Source: Streptomyces sp. Sge12 (GTDB taxonomy: Bacteria > Actinomycetota > Actinomycetes > Streptomycetales > Streptomycetaceae). Taken from it: a DNA stretch of 64,000 nt. Position 1 is the first letter of the stretch, and each line of letters opens with the position of its first letter. Both the position numbers and the translations under genes were made by a program. The stretch covers positions 2,852,001 to 2,916,000 of the forward strand of contig NZ_CP020555.1 of assembly GCF_002080455.1 (NCBI RefSeq), written 5' to 3'. Below, piece after piece: positions 27,738-36,807 of this stretch. The notes under the pieces were generated by a model that saw only the letters and a list, made by a program, of their open reading frames with translations, was not told where the DNA came from and made no database searches.

Positions 27738-28753
27738 TGAGCTCCAACGACAACAAGAACCTCCTGGACCCGGGCTTCGAGCTCACGCTCCGCCCGATGC
27801 GCTACCCGGACTTCTACGAGCGCTACCGGGACGCGATCAAGAACACCTGGACCGTCGAGGAGGTCGACCTCCACTCGGACGTCGCCGACCTGGCGAAGCT
27901 GACGCCCTCCGAGCAGCACATGATCGGCCGGCTGGTCGCGTTCTTCGCGACGGGCGACTCGATCGTCTCCAACAACCTGGTGCTGACGCTCTACAAGCAC
28001 ATCAACTCCCCGGAGGCGCGCCTGTACCTGTCGCGCCAGCTGTTCGAGGAGGCCGTGCACGTCCAGTTCTATCTGACGCTGCTCGACACCTACCTGCCCG
28101 ACCCGGACGACCGTGCGGCCGCCTTCGACGCGGTCGAGGAGATCCCGTCCATCCGCGAGAAGGCGCAGTTCTGCTTCAAGTGGATGGACTCGGTCGAGAA
28201 GATCGACCGGCTGGAGACGGCCGCGGACCGCCGCCGCTTCCTGCTGAACCTGATCTGCTTCGCCGCGTGCATCGAGGGCCTGTTCTTCTACGGCGCCTTC
28301 GCGTACGTGTACTGGTTCCGCTCGCGCGGTCTGCTGCACGGCCTGGCCACCGGCACCAACTGGGTGTTCCGTGACGAGACCATGCACATGAACTTCGCGT
28401 TCGAGGTCGTGGACACGGTCCGCAAGGAGGAGCCGGAGCTCTTCGACGACGCTCTCCAGCAGCAGGTCACCGACATGCTGAAGGAGGCCGTGGAGGCGGA
28501 GCTGCAGTTCGGCCGCGACCTGTGCGGTGACGGCCTGCCGGGCATGAACACCGAGTCGATGCGCGAGTACCTGGAGTGCGTCGCGGACCAGCGCCTGGTG
28601 CGTCTCGGGTTCCCGCCGGTGTACGGCTCGCAGAACCCGTTCTCCTTCATGGAGCTCCAGGGTGTGCAGGAGCTGACGAACTTCTTCGAGCGCCGCCCGT
28701 CGGCCTACCAGGTCGCGGTCGAGGGCACGGTCGACCTGGACGAGGACTTCTAG
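27737..28753 (+). CDS. nrdB: Class Ia ribonucleotide reductase, small subunit
   Basis: A 338-residue radical-bearing subunit. Asp74, Glu105, His108 and Tyr112 have exactly the spacing of the E. coli NrdB metal ligands and radical tyrosine (D84, E115, H118, Y122); the later ligand region is RDETMHMNFAFEVVD. The C-terminal tail ending in acidic VDLDEDF is the expected NrdA docking peptide. The ATG overlaps the nrdA TAA by one base. Confidence 0.95.
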   Translation: MSSNDNKNLLDPGFELTLRPMRYPDFYERYRDAIKNTWTVEEVDLHSDVADLAKLTPSEQHMIGRLVAFFATGDSIVSNNLVLTLYKHINSPEARLYLSRQLFEEAVHVQFYLTLLDTYLPDPDDRAAAFDAVEEIPSIREKAQFCFKWMDSVEKIDRLETAADRRRFLLNLICFAACIEGLFFYGAFAYVYWFRSRGLLHGLATGTNWVFRDETMHMNFAFEVVDTVRKEEPELFDDALQQQVTDMLKEAVEAELQFGRDLCGDGLPGMNTESMREYLECVADQRLVRLGFPPVYGSQNPFSFMELQGVQELTNFFERRPSAYQVAVEGTVDLDEDF

Positions 28754-28780
28754 GGGTTCCAGGGGTTCCAGGGGTTCCAG
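28752..28780. repeat. 9-bp tandem repeat after nrdB
   Basis: Three head-to-tail copies of AGGGGTTCC start at the nrdB stop codon. This is a short tandem array with no evident function, and a possible slippage site. Confidence 0.9.
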
Positions 28781-28840
28781 GACTCACCGGGGAGCCGGGA
28801 TGCGGAGGGATCCGTGTCCCGGCTTCTCGCGTTCCCGGGT

Positions 28841-29053
28841 TCAGTGGATGACGGGGCCCAGGTGCCACCCGCCGGGGCGGCGCGGGGTGGGCGGCAGGCC
28901 GCCCGAGCGCTGGCGGGGCAGCCACACCAGTCGGGTGGCGACGGCCCGCAGCTGCCGGTCGATGCGCCGGTCGCGCAGGATCCCGTACAGGCCGGGCCCG
29001 ATCAGCAGGGCGGCGAAGGCGAGGACGACGAGGTAACTCACGAAGGTGGTCAT
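28841..29053 (-). CDS. Small single-TM membrane protein
   Basis: A 70-residue protein: hydrophobic VSYLVVLAFAALLIGPGLYGIL at residues 4-26, then a basic region (RDRRIDRQLRAVATRLVW) and a Pro/Arg-rich tail. ATG 29053 is preferred to an upstream in-frame start because the added residues look non-coding. It lies on the opposite strand between nrdB and the AraC-type gene. It is not recognised; conservation would be needed to prove it is real. Confidence 0.55.
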   Translation of the reverse strand: MTTFVSYLVVLAFAALLIGPGLYGILRDRRIDRQLRAVATRLVWLPRQRSGGLPPTPRRPGGWHLGPVIH

Positions 29054-29088
29054 ACCTCTACTGTCCGCCCGATCGCCCATGATCGACA

Positions 29089-29125
29089 GTGGCAGTACTG
29101 TCATAGAAGACCGAATTACTGCCAC
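29089..29125. promoter_or_regulatory. Inverted repeat upstream of the AraC-type gene
   Basis: GTGGCAGTA (29089-29097) and TACTGCCAC (29117-29125) form a perfect 9-bp inverted repeat with a 19-bp spacer, ending 9 bp before the ATG. It could be an autoregulatory operator. Confidence 0.65.
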
Positions 29126-29134
29126 ACTGCTCCC

Positions 29135-30100
29135 ATGCTGAAAAACGTGGCCGTGGCCCTCGTCGACGGAGTCGCCCCCTTCGAGCTGGGGATCTTCTGC
29201 GAGGTGTTCGGAATCGATCGCAGTGACATGGGCCTACCGGTGTACGACTTCGCCGTCTGCGCGGTGGAGGAGGGGCCGCTGACCGTGGGCGGGGGCGCCT
29301 TCGCGATCACCCCCGCGCACGGGCCGGACCGGCTGGAGGAGGCCGACCTGATCTGCCTGCCCGCCGCCGGTGACGCCGACCGGCGCATCTACCCCGAGCC
29401 CCTGCTCGCGGCCCTGCGCCGGGCCGTGGCCCGCGGTGCGCGGGTGCTGAGCGTGTGCAGCGGGGCGTACGTACTGGGCGCGGCCGGGCTGCTGGACGGC
29501 CGCCGCTGCACCACGCACTGGATGCACTCCGCGACCCTGGCCCGCCGCTTCCCGCGGGCGGTCGTCGACCCGGACGTGCTCTACGTGGACGAGGGCTCGG
29601 TGATCACCGCCGCCGGCACCGCCTCGGGCATCGACGCGTGCCTGCACCTGGTCCGCCAGGAGCACGGGGCCGAGGTGGCCAACGTCATCGCGCGCCGGAT
29701 GGTCGTACCGCCGCACCGGGACGGCGGGCAGGCCCAGTTCATCCAGCGGCCGCTGGCGCGCACGGCCTGCGACACGGTGGGTGAGGTGATCGAGTGGATG
29801 GCCCGCCACCTGGACGAGGAGATCACCGTCGAGCAGCTCGCGGAGCGCGCGCACATGTCCCCGCGGACCTTCGCCCGCCGCTTCCTCCAGGAGACCGGCA
29901 CCACCCCGTACAAGTGGGTGCTGCGCCAGCGGGTCCTGCTGGCGCAGGAACTGCTGGAGTCGACCGGCGACACGGTGGACGCGATCGCCGGCCGCTGCGG
30001 CTTCGGCAACGCGGCCGCCCTGCGCCACCACTTCCTGCGGACCCTGGGCACCACGCCGAACTCGTTCCGGCGCGCCTTCCGGGGCCCGCAGGCCGCCTAA
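29135..30100 (+). CDS. AraC-family regulator with DJ-1/PfpI-like domain (NrdS-like)
   Basis: A 321-residue GlxA-type regulator. The N-terminal DJ-1/PfpI amidotransferase-like domain (about 1-190) has the nucleophile-elbow motif VCSGAYVLGAAGLL. The C-terminal AraC HTH pair (about 215-315) shows LAERAHMSPRTFARRFLQETGTTPYKWVL and AGRCGFGNAAALRHHFLRTLGTTPNSFRR. In S. coelicolor the class Ia nrd operon ends with an AraC-type gene, nrdS; this gene has the matching position but is separated from nrdB by 381 bp and an opposite-strand ORF. The ligand is unknown. Confidence 0.88.
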   Translation: MLKNVAVALVDGVAPFELGIFCEVFGIDRSDMGLPVYDFAVCAVEEGPLTVGGGAFAITPAHGPDRLEEADLICLPAAGDADRRIYPEPLLAALRRAVARGARVLSVCSGAYVLGAAGLLDGRRCTTHWMHSATLARRFPRAVVDPDVLYVDEGSVITAAGTASGIDACLHLVRQEHGAEVANVIARRMVVPPHRDGGQAQFIQRPLARTACDTVGEVIEWMARHLDEEITVEQLAERAHMSPRTFARRFLQETGTTPYKWVLRQRVLLAQELLESTGDTVDAIAGRCGFGNAAALRHHFLRTLGTTPNSFRRAFRGPQAA

Positions 30101-30112
30101 GTGTGTTGTCGA

Positions 30113-30748
30113 TCAGGCGTTCGGGACGGTCTCGTAGCGCGGGGTGCCCTCTTCCATCTGCCGCAGGGCGTCCTTGCGGTCCCGCTTCGAGAGGCGGTCG
30201 ATGTACAGGTAGCCGTACAGGTGGTCGGTCTCGTGCTGGAGGCAGCGGGCGAAGTAGCCGGTGCCGCGCACCTTGATCGGGTTGCCCTGCGCGTCCTGGC
30301 CCTCGACCTCGGCGTAGTCCGGGCGGGCCAGCGAGGCGTACGCCGTCGGGACCGACAGGCAGCCCTCGTTCGAGTCGTCCAGCACGCGTGCGGCGGCCGG
30401 CAGCTCGATCAGCTTGGGGTTGACCACGACACCGGTGTGGCGGTTGCCGTCGTCGTCCGGGCAGTCGTAGACGAAGACCTTGGCGTCCACGCCGATCTGG
30501 TTCGCGGCCAGGCCCACGCCCTCGGCCGCCTTCTGGCTCGCGAACATGTCGTCGATCAGCTGCGCCAGCTCGTCGCCGAACTCGGTGACGTCCTTGCACT
30601 CCCGGTGCAGGACCGGGTTGCCGACCACGGTGATCGGACGGGCCGTGCCGCGCTGACGGTGGGCGAGCTCGCGCGCCTCACAGTCCTCGGTGTCCACGAC
30701 GTACCCGTCGTTCACGCTCTCGACAACCTCGTTCTCCTGCTGCGACAT
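30113..30748 (-). CDS. def: Peptide deformylase
   Basis: A 211-residue deformylase that removes the N-formyl group from nascent proteins. All three motifs are intact: [17 protein letters not shown] (metal Cys), and HETDHLYG (HExxH metal ligands). An N-terminal acidic extension of about 35 residues precedes the catalytic core. ATG 30748 has GGAAGG upstream; a GTG at 30781 is possible but unsupported. It is convergent with the AraC gene, with only 12 bp between stops. Confidence 0.95.
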   Translation of the reverse strand: MSQQENEVVESVNDGYVVDTEDCEARELAHRQRGTARPITVVGNPVLHRECKDVTEFGDELAQLIDDMFASQKAAEGVGLAANQIGVDAKVFVYDCPDDDGNRHTGVVVNPKLIELPAAARVLDDSNEGCLSVPTAYASLARPDYAEVEGQDAQGNPIKVRGTGYFARCLQHETDHLYGYLYIDRLSKRDRKDALRQMEEGTPRYETVPNA

Positions 30749-30830
30749 GTCCGCCGTACGCCTTCCGTAAGTCCCGGTCACCGATGGTCGTCGTGGCCAC
30801 CGATGTGCCCGTACAGCCTACGGCCCCGGG

Positions 30831-31817
30831 TCAGCAGACTTCTTCGAGATCCCGCCACTCGCGGGTGCCGGGGCTGTCCGCGACCCAGCCGTCGAGCAGT
30901 CCGCGCACCAGGCCGGCCGGTGCCGCGATCCCGCATTCGCGCTCGGGGACCCACAGGGACCCGGAGCCCGCCGTACGGTGCCCGAGCGGTCCGGGGTGGC
31001 CCGGCTCGCTGTGGTCGTGCGGATCGAGGTGCTCGCCGTCGCCCTCGTCGCTCGGCATCTCGCTCTCCGAGCAGGTCCGGCACAGCAGCCGCACCGACGA
31101 GGACCAGTCCTCCGCGGCGAACCCGGCGTCCGAGGCCAGCTGCTCCAGCGCGTCGCGGTCCGCCTCGGTGGCCGCCTCCAGCAGCACCACCCAGGTGGGC
31201 ACGGGCGACGGCGCCCACAGCTCGATCTCGTCGAACACGGGGTACGAGGGCCCGGCCGCGGTCACCCGCTCGCCGTGCGGGACGCCGTCGTGGAGCACCA
31301 CCTCGCCCCAGCGCCGCCCCGAGGACGGCAGCGGGATCGACAGGACCTCCAGCCGGGCCGGGTCCAGCCGGCGGCCCCAGACCACCTCGGCCTCGCCCTC
31401 GGGCGAGAGCCGCACGGCGGCGCTGCCCAGTTCCATGCCGACCGGTTCGCCCGCACCGGCGGCGTCCCCGGGCACCTTCAGCCCGTACGCCTGCCAGGCC
31501 CGCCGGGCCAGCGGCCAGTCCTGCAGCGCGGTGGCGGCGATCCCCACGTTCCACCAGTCCGGGGCGCCGGTCTCCCGGTCCAGCAGGGCCACGGCGCGCA
31601 GCCCGGCGGCCCGCGCCTGCTCCCAGTCGTGCCGAAACTTGTGCAGCAGCGCCAGATTGAACCAGGACTCGGACAGCCAGGGCTCCAGGTCCGCCGCTCT
31701 GGTCAGGAGCGCGCCCGCGTCCTCGTACCGCCCGTCGCCGATCAGCGTGAACGCGCGGTCGGTCGCCTGCCGCCACGAGGCGGAGGGTCGATGCCGTACC
31801 TTCCCGAAGATCCTCAC
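30831..31817 (-). CDS. Tetratricopeptide-repeat protein of unknown function
   Basis: A 328-residue cytoplasmic protein. The N-terminal ~110 residues contain TPR-like helical pairs (DRAFTLIGDGRYEDAGALLTRAADLEP, WFNLALLHKFRHDWEQARAAGLRAV). The rest is unassigned and ends with a Cys/His-containing segment (LLCRTCSESE, GDGEHLDPHDHSEPGHP). I place the start at GTG 31817 (preceded by GGCGGGA). The frame extends to an ATG at 31919, but those 34 codons have unusually low third-position GC and no Shine-Dalgarno. Confidence 0.78.
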   Translation of the reverse strand: MRIFGKVRHRPSASWRQATDRAFTLIGDGRYEDAGALLTRAADLEPWLSESWFNLALLHKFRHDWEQARAAGLRAVALLDRETGAPDWWNVGIAATALQDWPLARRAWQAYGLKVPGDAAGAGEPVGMELGSAAVRLSPEGEAEVVWGRRLDPARLEVLSIPLPSSGRRWGEVVLHDGVPHGERVTAAGPSYPVFDEIELWAPSPVPTWVVLLEAATEADRDALEQLASDAGFAAEDWSSSVRLLCRTCSESEMPSDEGDGEHLDPHDHSEPGHPGPLGHRTAGSGSLWVPERECGIAAPAGLVRGLLDGWVADSPGTREWRDLEEVC

Positions 31818-31922
31818 GATTCCCGCCTGCCGGTCCAACGGTGCAGCCTTGCGGACACTCCTACGGTCCCTCTTACTGGCATCCAACCATGCCCACTCGG
31901 ACGGCCGCTCATTACCCATGGG

Positions 31923-33182
31923 TTACCCAGGTGGGACGGGCACCACTCTGTCACGTCCGCCCCTGGCCAGAACCCTTGCCAGGCACTCCACGACCTCCGG
32001 CTGGTAATCGTGCCCGGTGCCCAGGCGGAGCCGCTCCAGAGCGGCCAGTGAGCCACCCGGGTGACGGCTCCCGCCGACCAGATCGTCGTACGCATTCACC
32101 GTACGCACGATCCGGGCCGATGGGGGCTGCTCCCGGTACGGATCCGCCTGCCGCTCCACGATCACGGCGACCTCGGCCGGCACCCCGGTCTGCCGGGCCA
32201 CCTCCCCGCCCAGCTCGGCGATGCGGCGGGCCTCGGCCCCGGGCAGCTCGGCCGTGGCCCCGTCCGGGACCGGGTCGACGAGGGAGAGCTGCCCGATGTC
32301 GTGCATGAGGGCGGCGTACTCCAGCACCGTCAGCTCCCGCTCCGACAGGCCCAGCTCCCGGCCGACGGCGCAGCTCAGGGCGGCCACCCGGCGGGAGTGG
32401 CCCGGCGGGGTGCAGCCGGCGATCTCGGTGGCACGGGCCAGGGAGGTGATGGTCTGGCGGTAGGTGGTGCGGATCGCGGTGATCCGGTGGAAGGACAGCT
32501 GGGTCAGCAGCAGGGGCACGCTGAAGACGGGTATGGCCCACAGCCCCGCGACGGCCGCACCGAGGGCCATCACGACCCCGGTGGCGCAGATCGCCGAGCC
32601 GATGCCGAGCTGGGCGCGCAGCTCGTCGCGCAGCAGGGGCCCGTACGGCCAGCCCGTCCGCGCCCGGGCCAGGGCGGCGGCGAGCACGGCGTCGCACAGG
32701 GCGGTGAGGCCCAGCAGGAGGAGCAGGAAGAGGACGAGGTACGGGCCCTGGCCGACCCGTTGCTCCAATCGGCCCGAGTTGTAGAGCGGCTGGAAACAGA
32801 CGGCGGCGAAGGCGACGGTGAGCACCCGGCGGGACAGGCGGTCGAGGGCGGGCCCGCGGCCCCGGGCGATGTGCGGGACGATCCCGGCGAGGGCGGCCGC
32901 GACGACGACCGCGACGATCTGGAGCACGCCGTGGTGGGTGGGCTGCCCGGCGCTCCGGCCGAGCAGGGCGTAGGCGAGGGCTCCGGCGGAGGCGAGCGGT
33001 GCGGGGTGGCGGCCCGGCGCGTCCTGGGGGTCGCGGCGGGCCAGCTCGCCGACGGCGATCAGTGCGCCGAAGGCCAGGGCCGTGCCGGGGTCGGCGACGC
33101 CGTTCCACAGGGTGTGGGCGAGTGCGGCGACGGTGAGCACGGCTGCGGCCCCCCGCACCGTCCACACGGCCGGGGTCCTCAT
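31923..33182 (-). CDS. Membrane protein with degenerate HD domain
   Basis: A 419-residue protein: about seven hydrophobic segments (residues 1-240), then a cytosolic HD domain (about 245-390). HSRRVAALS and LMHDIGQL keep the H...HD core, but the later HH and GYP motifs of HD-GYP enzymes are absent (the region reads IVERQADPYREQPPS). It is probably inactive or has a different substrate from its neighbour. Its ATG overlaps the stop of the full HD-GYP gene by 4 nt (ATGA), suggesting joint production and perhaps a heterodimer. Confidence 0.85.
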   Translation of the reverse strand: MRTPAVWTVRGAAAVLTVAALAHTLWNGVADPGTALAFGALIAVGELARRDPQDAPGRHPAPLASAGALAYALLGRSAGQPTHHGVLQIVAVVVAAALAGIVPHIARGRGPALDRLSRRVLTVAFAAVCFQPLYNSGRLEQRVGQGPYLVLFLLLLLGLTALCDAVLAAALARARTGWPYGPLLRDELRAQLGIGSAICATGVVMALGAAVAGLWAIPVFSVPLLLTQLSFHRITAIRTTYRQTITSLARATEIAGCTPPGHSRRVAALSCAVGRELGLSERELTVLEYAALMHDIGQLSLVDPVPDGATAELPGAEARRIAELGGEVARQTGVPAEVAVIVERQADPYREQPPSARIVRTVNAYDDLVGGSRHPGGSLAALERLRLGTGHDYQPEVVECLARVLARGGRDRVVPVPPG

Positions 33183-34657
33183 CCGTCCGCCCCGGCGCCG
33201 CCGGCGTCACGGGCCGCCCCCTGCCGTGTCCGGCCCACGGGCACTGCGGGCCGCTCCGGTCCCGGCGCGGGCCCGTCCCCCGGCCCCGGCTGCGCCCCGT
33301 CGCCCGCGGGTGCGGGTGCGGGCCGTGCCGGAATCACCTGGAGGTCGGCGTCCGAGGTCACCACCGGGTGCCAGCCGGTCCGGCCGATCGCGTCGACCAG
33401 CGCCCGTACCATCGCCGGGTCGAAGTGCGCCCCCGCGCACCGTTCCAGCTCGGCCAGGGCGACCGGCACCGGTCGGGCCCGGCTGTACGAGCGGGTCGAG
33501 GTCATCGCGTCGAAGGCATCGGCCACCGCCACCACGCGGGCCAGGACCGGGATCTGCTCGCCGGTCAGCCCGTAGGGATAGCCGGAGCCGTCGACCCGCT
33601 CGTGGTGGTGCAGGATCGCCGACCGGGCCTCCCCCAGGAAGCCGATGCCGCGCACCATCTCGTGCCCGTACTCGGGGTGCAGCTCGATGATGCGGCGCTC
33701 CTGCGGGGTGAGCGGCCCGTCCTTGCGCAGCAGCCGGGTGGGGACGCCGAGTTTGCCGACGTCGTGCAGGATCCCGGCGATGCGCACGGTCTCCAGCCGG
33801 TCCTCGGTCATGCCGAGCTCGCGGGCGATCATGGCGGAGGCCTGGCCGACGCGTTCGCTGTGGCCGCGCGTGTAGCGGTCCTTGATGTCGACGGCGTGGA
33901 CGAGTGCGCGGATGGTGGCCCGGTGGGCGCCGCGCTCGCGGTGGTACTGGGCGAAGAGCCAGCAGGAGATGTACATCGGCAGCAGGACGAGCAGCGCGGC
34001 CGGGAGCCCGTAGGGGCTGCGCCACATCACGGCCATCATCAGTCCGGCGAGGCCGTGGACGCAGTGCGGGGTGAGGGAGCGGGTCGCGAGTCCGCGCCAG
34101 GCGGAGGCGGCGGGCCGGCGTTCGGCGACGGCCAGGATGCCGCCGTCGAGGGCGGTGAGCACGAGGCTGAAGGCGACGGCGGCGACGGCCGCGGGAAGCA
34201 GGACGTAGGGGAAGTCGGCGAGCGCCGCGGGGGGTCCGGACTCCGTGGCGGTCCCGCCGCCAAGCGCGTACGGGCCGCCCAGCAGCCCGTACGCCCGCCC
34301 CGCGACCCAGGCGGCGATCGCCTGCTGCGCGGCGTGCCACACCCGGCGCACCCCGGCGGGCCGCTGGACCACGGTGCCCGCGAAGGCGCCGGGCAGGGCG
34401 ACGAGCGCGGCGGCCGCGGGCGGCAGCAGGAAGACGGCGGCGAGCACCACGGGGAAGAAGGAGCCGATGCCCTCGGGCACCCGGCTGCCCAGCAGCGGGC
34501 AGAGCCTGACGAGTTCGCAGCCGAGGTAGAGCACGGCGAGCACGGCCGCGGTCGCCCGGGGCGTACCGGAATCGGTGACGGCGGGGGCGACGCAGGCGGC
34601 GGCCACGAGGACGGCGCACAGGATGTAGGCGCGCGCCCCCGGCGGAAGTGCCCGCAT
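33179..34657 (-). CDS. HD-GYP domain membrane protein (putative cyclic-dinucleotide phosphodiesterase)
   Basis: A 492-residue protein with about seven hydrophobic segments (1-235) and an HD-GYP domain (about 240-430). It has GHSERVG, LHDVGKLGVP, LHPEYG, and HHERVDGSGYPYGL, the complete metal-binding and GYP signature. HD-GYP proteins hydrolyse c-di-GMP or related dinucleotides. A Pro/Ala-rich tail of about 60 residues follows. ATG 34657 is supported by GGAGGAG; upstream in-frame codons are not. Confidence 0.88.
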   Translation of the reverse strand: MRALPPGARAYILCAVLVAAACVAPAVTDSGTPRATAAVLAVLYLGCELVRLCPLLGSRVPEGIGSFFPVVLAAVFLLPPAAAALVALPGAFAGTVVQRPAGVRRVWHAAQQAIAAWVAGRAYGLLGGPYALGGGTATESGPPAALADFPYVLLPAAVAAVAFSLVLTALDGGILAVAERRPAASAWRGLATRSLTPHCVHGLAGLMMAVMWRSPYGLPAALLVLLPMYISCWLFAQYHRERGAHRATIRALVHAVDIKDRYTRGHSERVGQASAMIARELGMTEDRLETVRIAGILHDVGKLGVPTRLLRKDGPLTPQERRIIELHPEYGHEMVRGIGFLGEARSAILHHHERVDGSGYPYGLTGEQIPVLARVVAVADAFDAMTSTRSYSRARPVPVALAELERCAGAHFDPAMVRALVDAIGRTGWHPVVTSDADLQVIPARPAPAPAGDGAQPGPGDGPAPGPERPAVPVGRTRQGAARDAGGAGADG

Positions 34658-34883
34658 GGCGCTCTCCTCCCCTGTGCCGTGCACACCGGGTGCCGAAACG
34701 AAACGGCACCGATTGGGGAGAATAGGTGGGGCCCGGAGCGCGGCGGGCCACATTTCCGCATTGGGCCATGCGGACGCCCCCGGATTAGCACATTCGGGTG
34801 AATGAAGTGCTCTTCCGGGGGCGGTTGTTCAATGGCCGGACCGGCTACCGGTCAACGGTCGCCGATACCGGATACCGACGCGG

Positions 34884-35189
34884 TCAGCCGGGAGCGGGAT
34901 TGTCGGCGGTGACGTCGTGGTCGGGCACCGCCTGACCGGACCTGATCAGCTCGATCCGGCCCATCACCTTCGACCGCAGGTCGGTCGGCACGTCGTCCGA
35001 CCCGCAGCAGCGCTTCACCAGCTTCTTCACGGCCTGTTCCAGGCCGTACTTCTCCAGGCAGGGATTGCACTCGCCGAAGTGCGTCTCGAACTTCGTGCAG
35101 TCACTGTCCGGCATCTCCTGATCGAGAAACTCGTACAGGTGATCCAGGACCTCAGAGCACTCTGTCTCGTGCGGCTCTCCGCAGCTCAT
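34884..35189 (-). CDS. rsrA: Zinc-binding anti-sigma factor RsrA
   Basis: A 101-residue ZAS-family anti-sigma factor. Cys3, Cys11, Cys31, His37, Cys41, Cys44, Cys61 and Cys62 occupy the same positions as in S. coelicolor RsrA, where zinc is bound and a Cys11-Cys44 disulfide forms under thiol stress, freeing SigR. The ATG overlaps the sigR stop (ATGA, 35186-35189), so the two are made in a coupled way. Confidence 0.96.
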   Translation of the reverse strand: MSCGEPHETECSEVLDHLYEFLDQEMPDSDCTKFETHFGECNPCLEKYGLEQAVKKLVKRCCGSDDVPTDLRSKVMGRIELIRSGQAVPDHDVTADNPAPG

Positions 35190-35995
35190 GAGCCCGAGCC
35201 TTTCCGGTCGTTCGACTCTCCCGCGCCCGCGGGAACCAGCCCGCGCTCACGGGCATAGTCCTCCAGCATTCCGCGGAGTTGACGGCGGCCACGGTGCAGT
35301 CGCGACATGACCGTACCGATGGGTGTACCCATGATGTCCGCGATCTCCTTGTACGCAAAGCCCTCTACGTCGGCAAGGTAGACCGCGATGCGGAACTCCT
35401 CCGGAATGGCCTGCAGCGCTTCCTTCACATCGGAATCGGGCAGGTGGTCGAGCGCCTGCGACTCGGCGGAACGCAGTCCGGTCGACATGTGCGACTCGGC
35501 GCGCGCCAGCTGCCAGTCCTCGATCTCCTCCGCGGCGCTGCGCTGGGGTTCGCGCTGCTTCTTGCGGTAGGAGTTGATGAAGGTGTTGGTCAGAATGCGG
35601 TAGAGCCACGCCTTCAGGTTGGTGCCCTCGCGGAACTGGTGGAAGGACGCGTATGCCTTCGCATACGTCTCCTGGACCAGGTCCTCGGCGTCGGCCGGAT
35701 TGCGCGTCATGCGCAGCGCGGCCGAGTACATCTGGTCGAGGTAGCCGAGGGCGTCCCGTTCGAAGCGCGCATTGCGCTCCAGGGTCGTCTCCTCCGCGTG
35801 GCCTTCGTCGGTCCCAGCGACAGGACCCACCTCCTCCGACAGCGTGGCGGCTCCGAAAGCGGATCCGCTCGAATCGGAGAATAGTCGACCTTCCCGGCCC
35901 TCCGCCGCCCGAAGCGGGCTGCGCTTGGGTGCGGGCAGCACGGTCCAGTCCAGGTCAGCGGCCTGCCGACGGTTCTGGCTGATGACCTGGGTCAT
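35186..35995 (-). CDS. sigR: ECF sigma factor SigR (thiol-oxidative stress), long form
   Basis: A 269-residue ECF sigma factor. Region 2 is [33 protein letters not shown]; region 4 is [46 protein letters not shown] 35995 encodes 55 residues before Val56 (GTG at 35830), exactly the extension that makes the unstable induced form SigR' in S. coelicolor; the shorter stable SigR would start at that GTG. A match to the SigR promoter consensus lies 42-74 bp upstream. It controls thioredoxin, mycothiol and protease genes. Confidence 0.95.
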   Translation of the reverse strand: MTQVISQNRRQAADLDWTVLPAPKRSPLRAAEGREGRLFSDSSGSAFGAATLSEEVGPVAGTDEGHAEETTLERNARFERDALGYLDQMYSAALRMTRNPADAEDLVQETYAKAYASFHQFREGTNLKAWLYRILTNTFINSYRKKQREPQRSAAEEIEDWQLARAESHMSTGLRSAESQALDHLPDSDVKEALQAIPEEFRIAVYLADVEGFAYKEIADIMGTPIGTVMSRLHRGRRQLRGMLEDYARERGLVPAGAGESNDRKGSGS

Positions 35996-36037
35996 GCGTT
36001 CCCTCTCCTCCGACGAGTTCCCCTACGTTCCGACATC

Positions 36038-36069
36038 CGAGACAACAGAGGGGGCGGGCCGTCCATTCC
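36038..36069 (-). promoter_or_regulatory. SigR-dependent promoter of sigR-rsrA
   Basis: Reading the minus strand, GGAAT (36069-36065) and GTT (36046-36044) are separated by exactly 18 bp, matching the published SigR consensus GGAAT-N18-GTT. It lies upstream of the long-form ATG, so it would drive the SigR' transcript in a positive loop. Confidence 0.88.
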
Positions 36070-36118
36070 CGGGCACCGGGCGCGTTTCCCGCGCGCGGCG
36101 GGCGCCGGCCGGCCGCCT

Positions 36119-36769
36119 TCACACGGGGAGCCTCGCGAGCCACTCCGCCACCGCTTCGGTGATCGTCAGGAGGGCCTCCTCCTGGGTGGTGTCCGCCTTC
36201 TTCGGCACCGCGAAGCCGTGGTCCCCGTACGCCACCTCCACGAGCTCGTACGGGTCCTGCGCGCCCGGCTCCGGGAACTCCTCGGGCCGCCCGAAGGGGT
36301 CCCGGCCGCCCTGGACCACCAGGGTCGGCCGCCCGGCCCCGGTGAGCTCCCCGGCGCGGGACTTCTCCGGCCGGCCGGGCGGGTGCAGCGGGAACGCCAG
36401 CGCGAGCACCCCGGCCGCGCCCAGCCCGGCCGCGGTCCGGCAGGCCACCCGGGCCCCGGCGCTGCGGCCGCCCGCGACCACCGGCAGCCCGGGCTCCGCG
36501 AGGGCCGGCCACAGCCCGCGCCACCCCTCGTCCAGCACCTTGGGCGCGGCGGCGACCTTCTTCCCGGCGACCCGCCAGGGCTGTTCGACCAGGGCCACGG
36601 TGATCCCGCGGGCGGGCAGGGCGGCGGCGAGCGCCTGGAGGTCCCGGGCCTCGATGCCGCCGCCGGCGCCGTGGCTGACGGCGAGCACGAGCTTCGGCCT
36701 CGCCGCCCGGTGCCAGGTGATGCGGGCCTCGCCCGCCGTGGTGTCGACACTCTCGGTACGCGTGGTCAT
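36119..36769 (-). CDS. Alpha/beta hydrolase (KANL3/Tex30-type)
   Basis: A 216-residue hydrolase. LVLAVSHGAGGGIEARDL is the oxyanion region, GGRSAGARVACRTAA holds the nucleophile Ser, and GRDPFG and YGDHGFAVP supply the Asp and His. The substrate is unknown. ATG 36769 is chosen, with ATG 36778 as an alternative. It is upstream of and co-directional with sigR; the 123-bp gap contains the SigR promoter. Confidence 0.85.
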   Translation of the reverse strand: MTTRTESVDTTAGEARITWHRAARPKLVLAVSHGAGGGIEARDLQALAAALPARGITVALVEQPWRVAGKKVAAAPKVLDEGWRGLWPALAEPGLPVVAGGRSAGARVACRTAAGLGAAGVLALAFPLHPPGRPEKSRAGELTGAGRPTLVVQGGRDPFGRPEEFPEPGAQDPYELVEVAYGDHGFAVPKKADTTQEEALLTITEAVAEWLARLPV

Positions 36770-36807
36770 GCGCCCCATCCTGCCGGGCGGGATCCGGGCG
36801 GGGCGGG

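Noticed and set aside
28752..28780. CRISPR or larger satellite array
   Set aside because: Only three 9-bp units with no spacers; no cas genes anywhere in the window.
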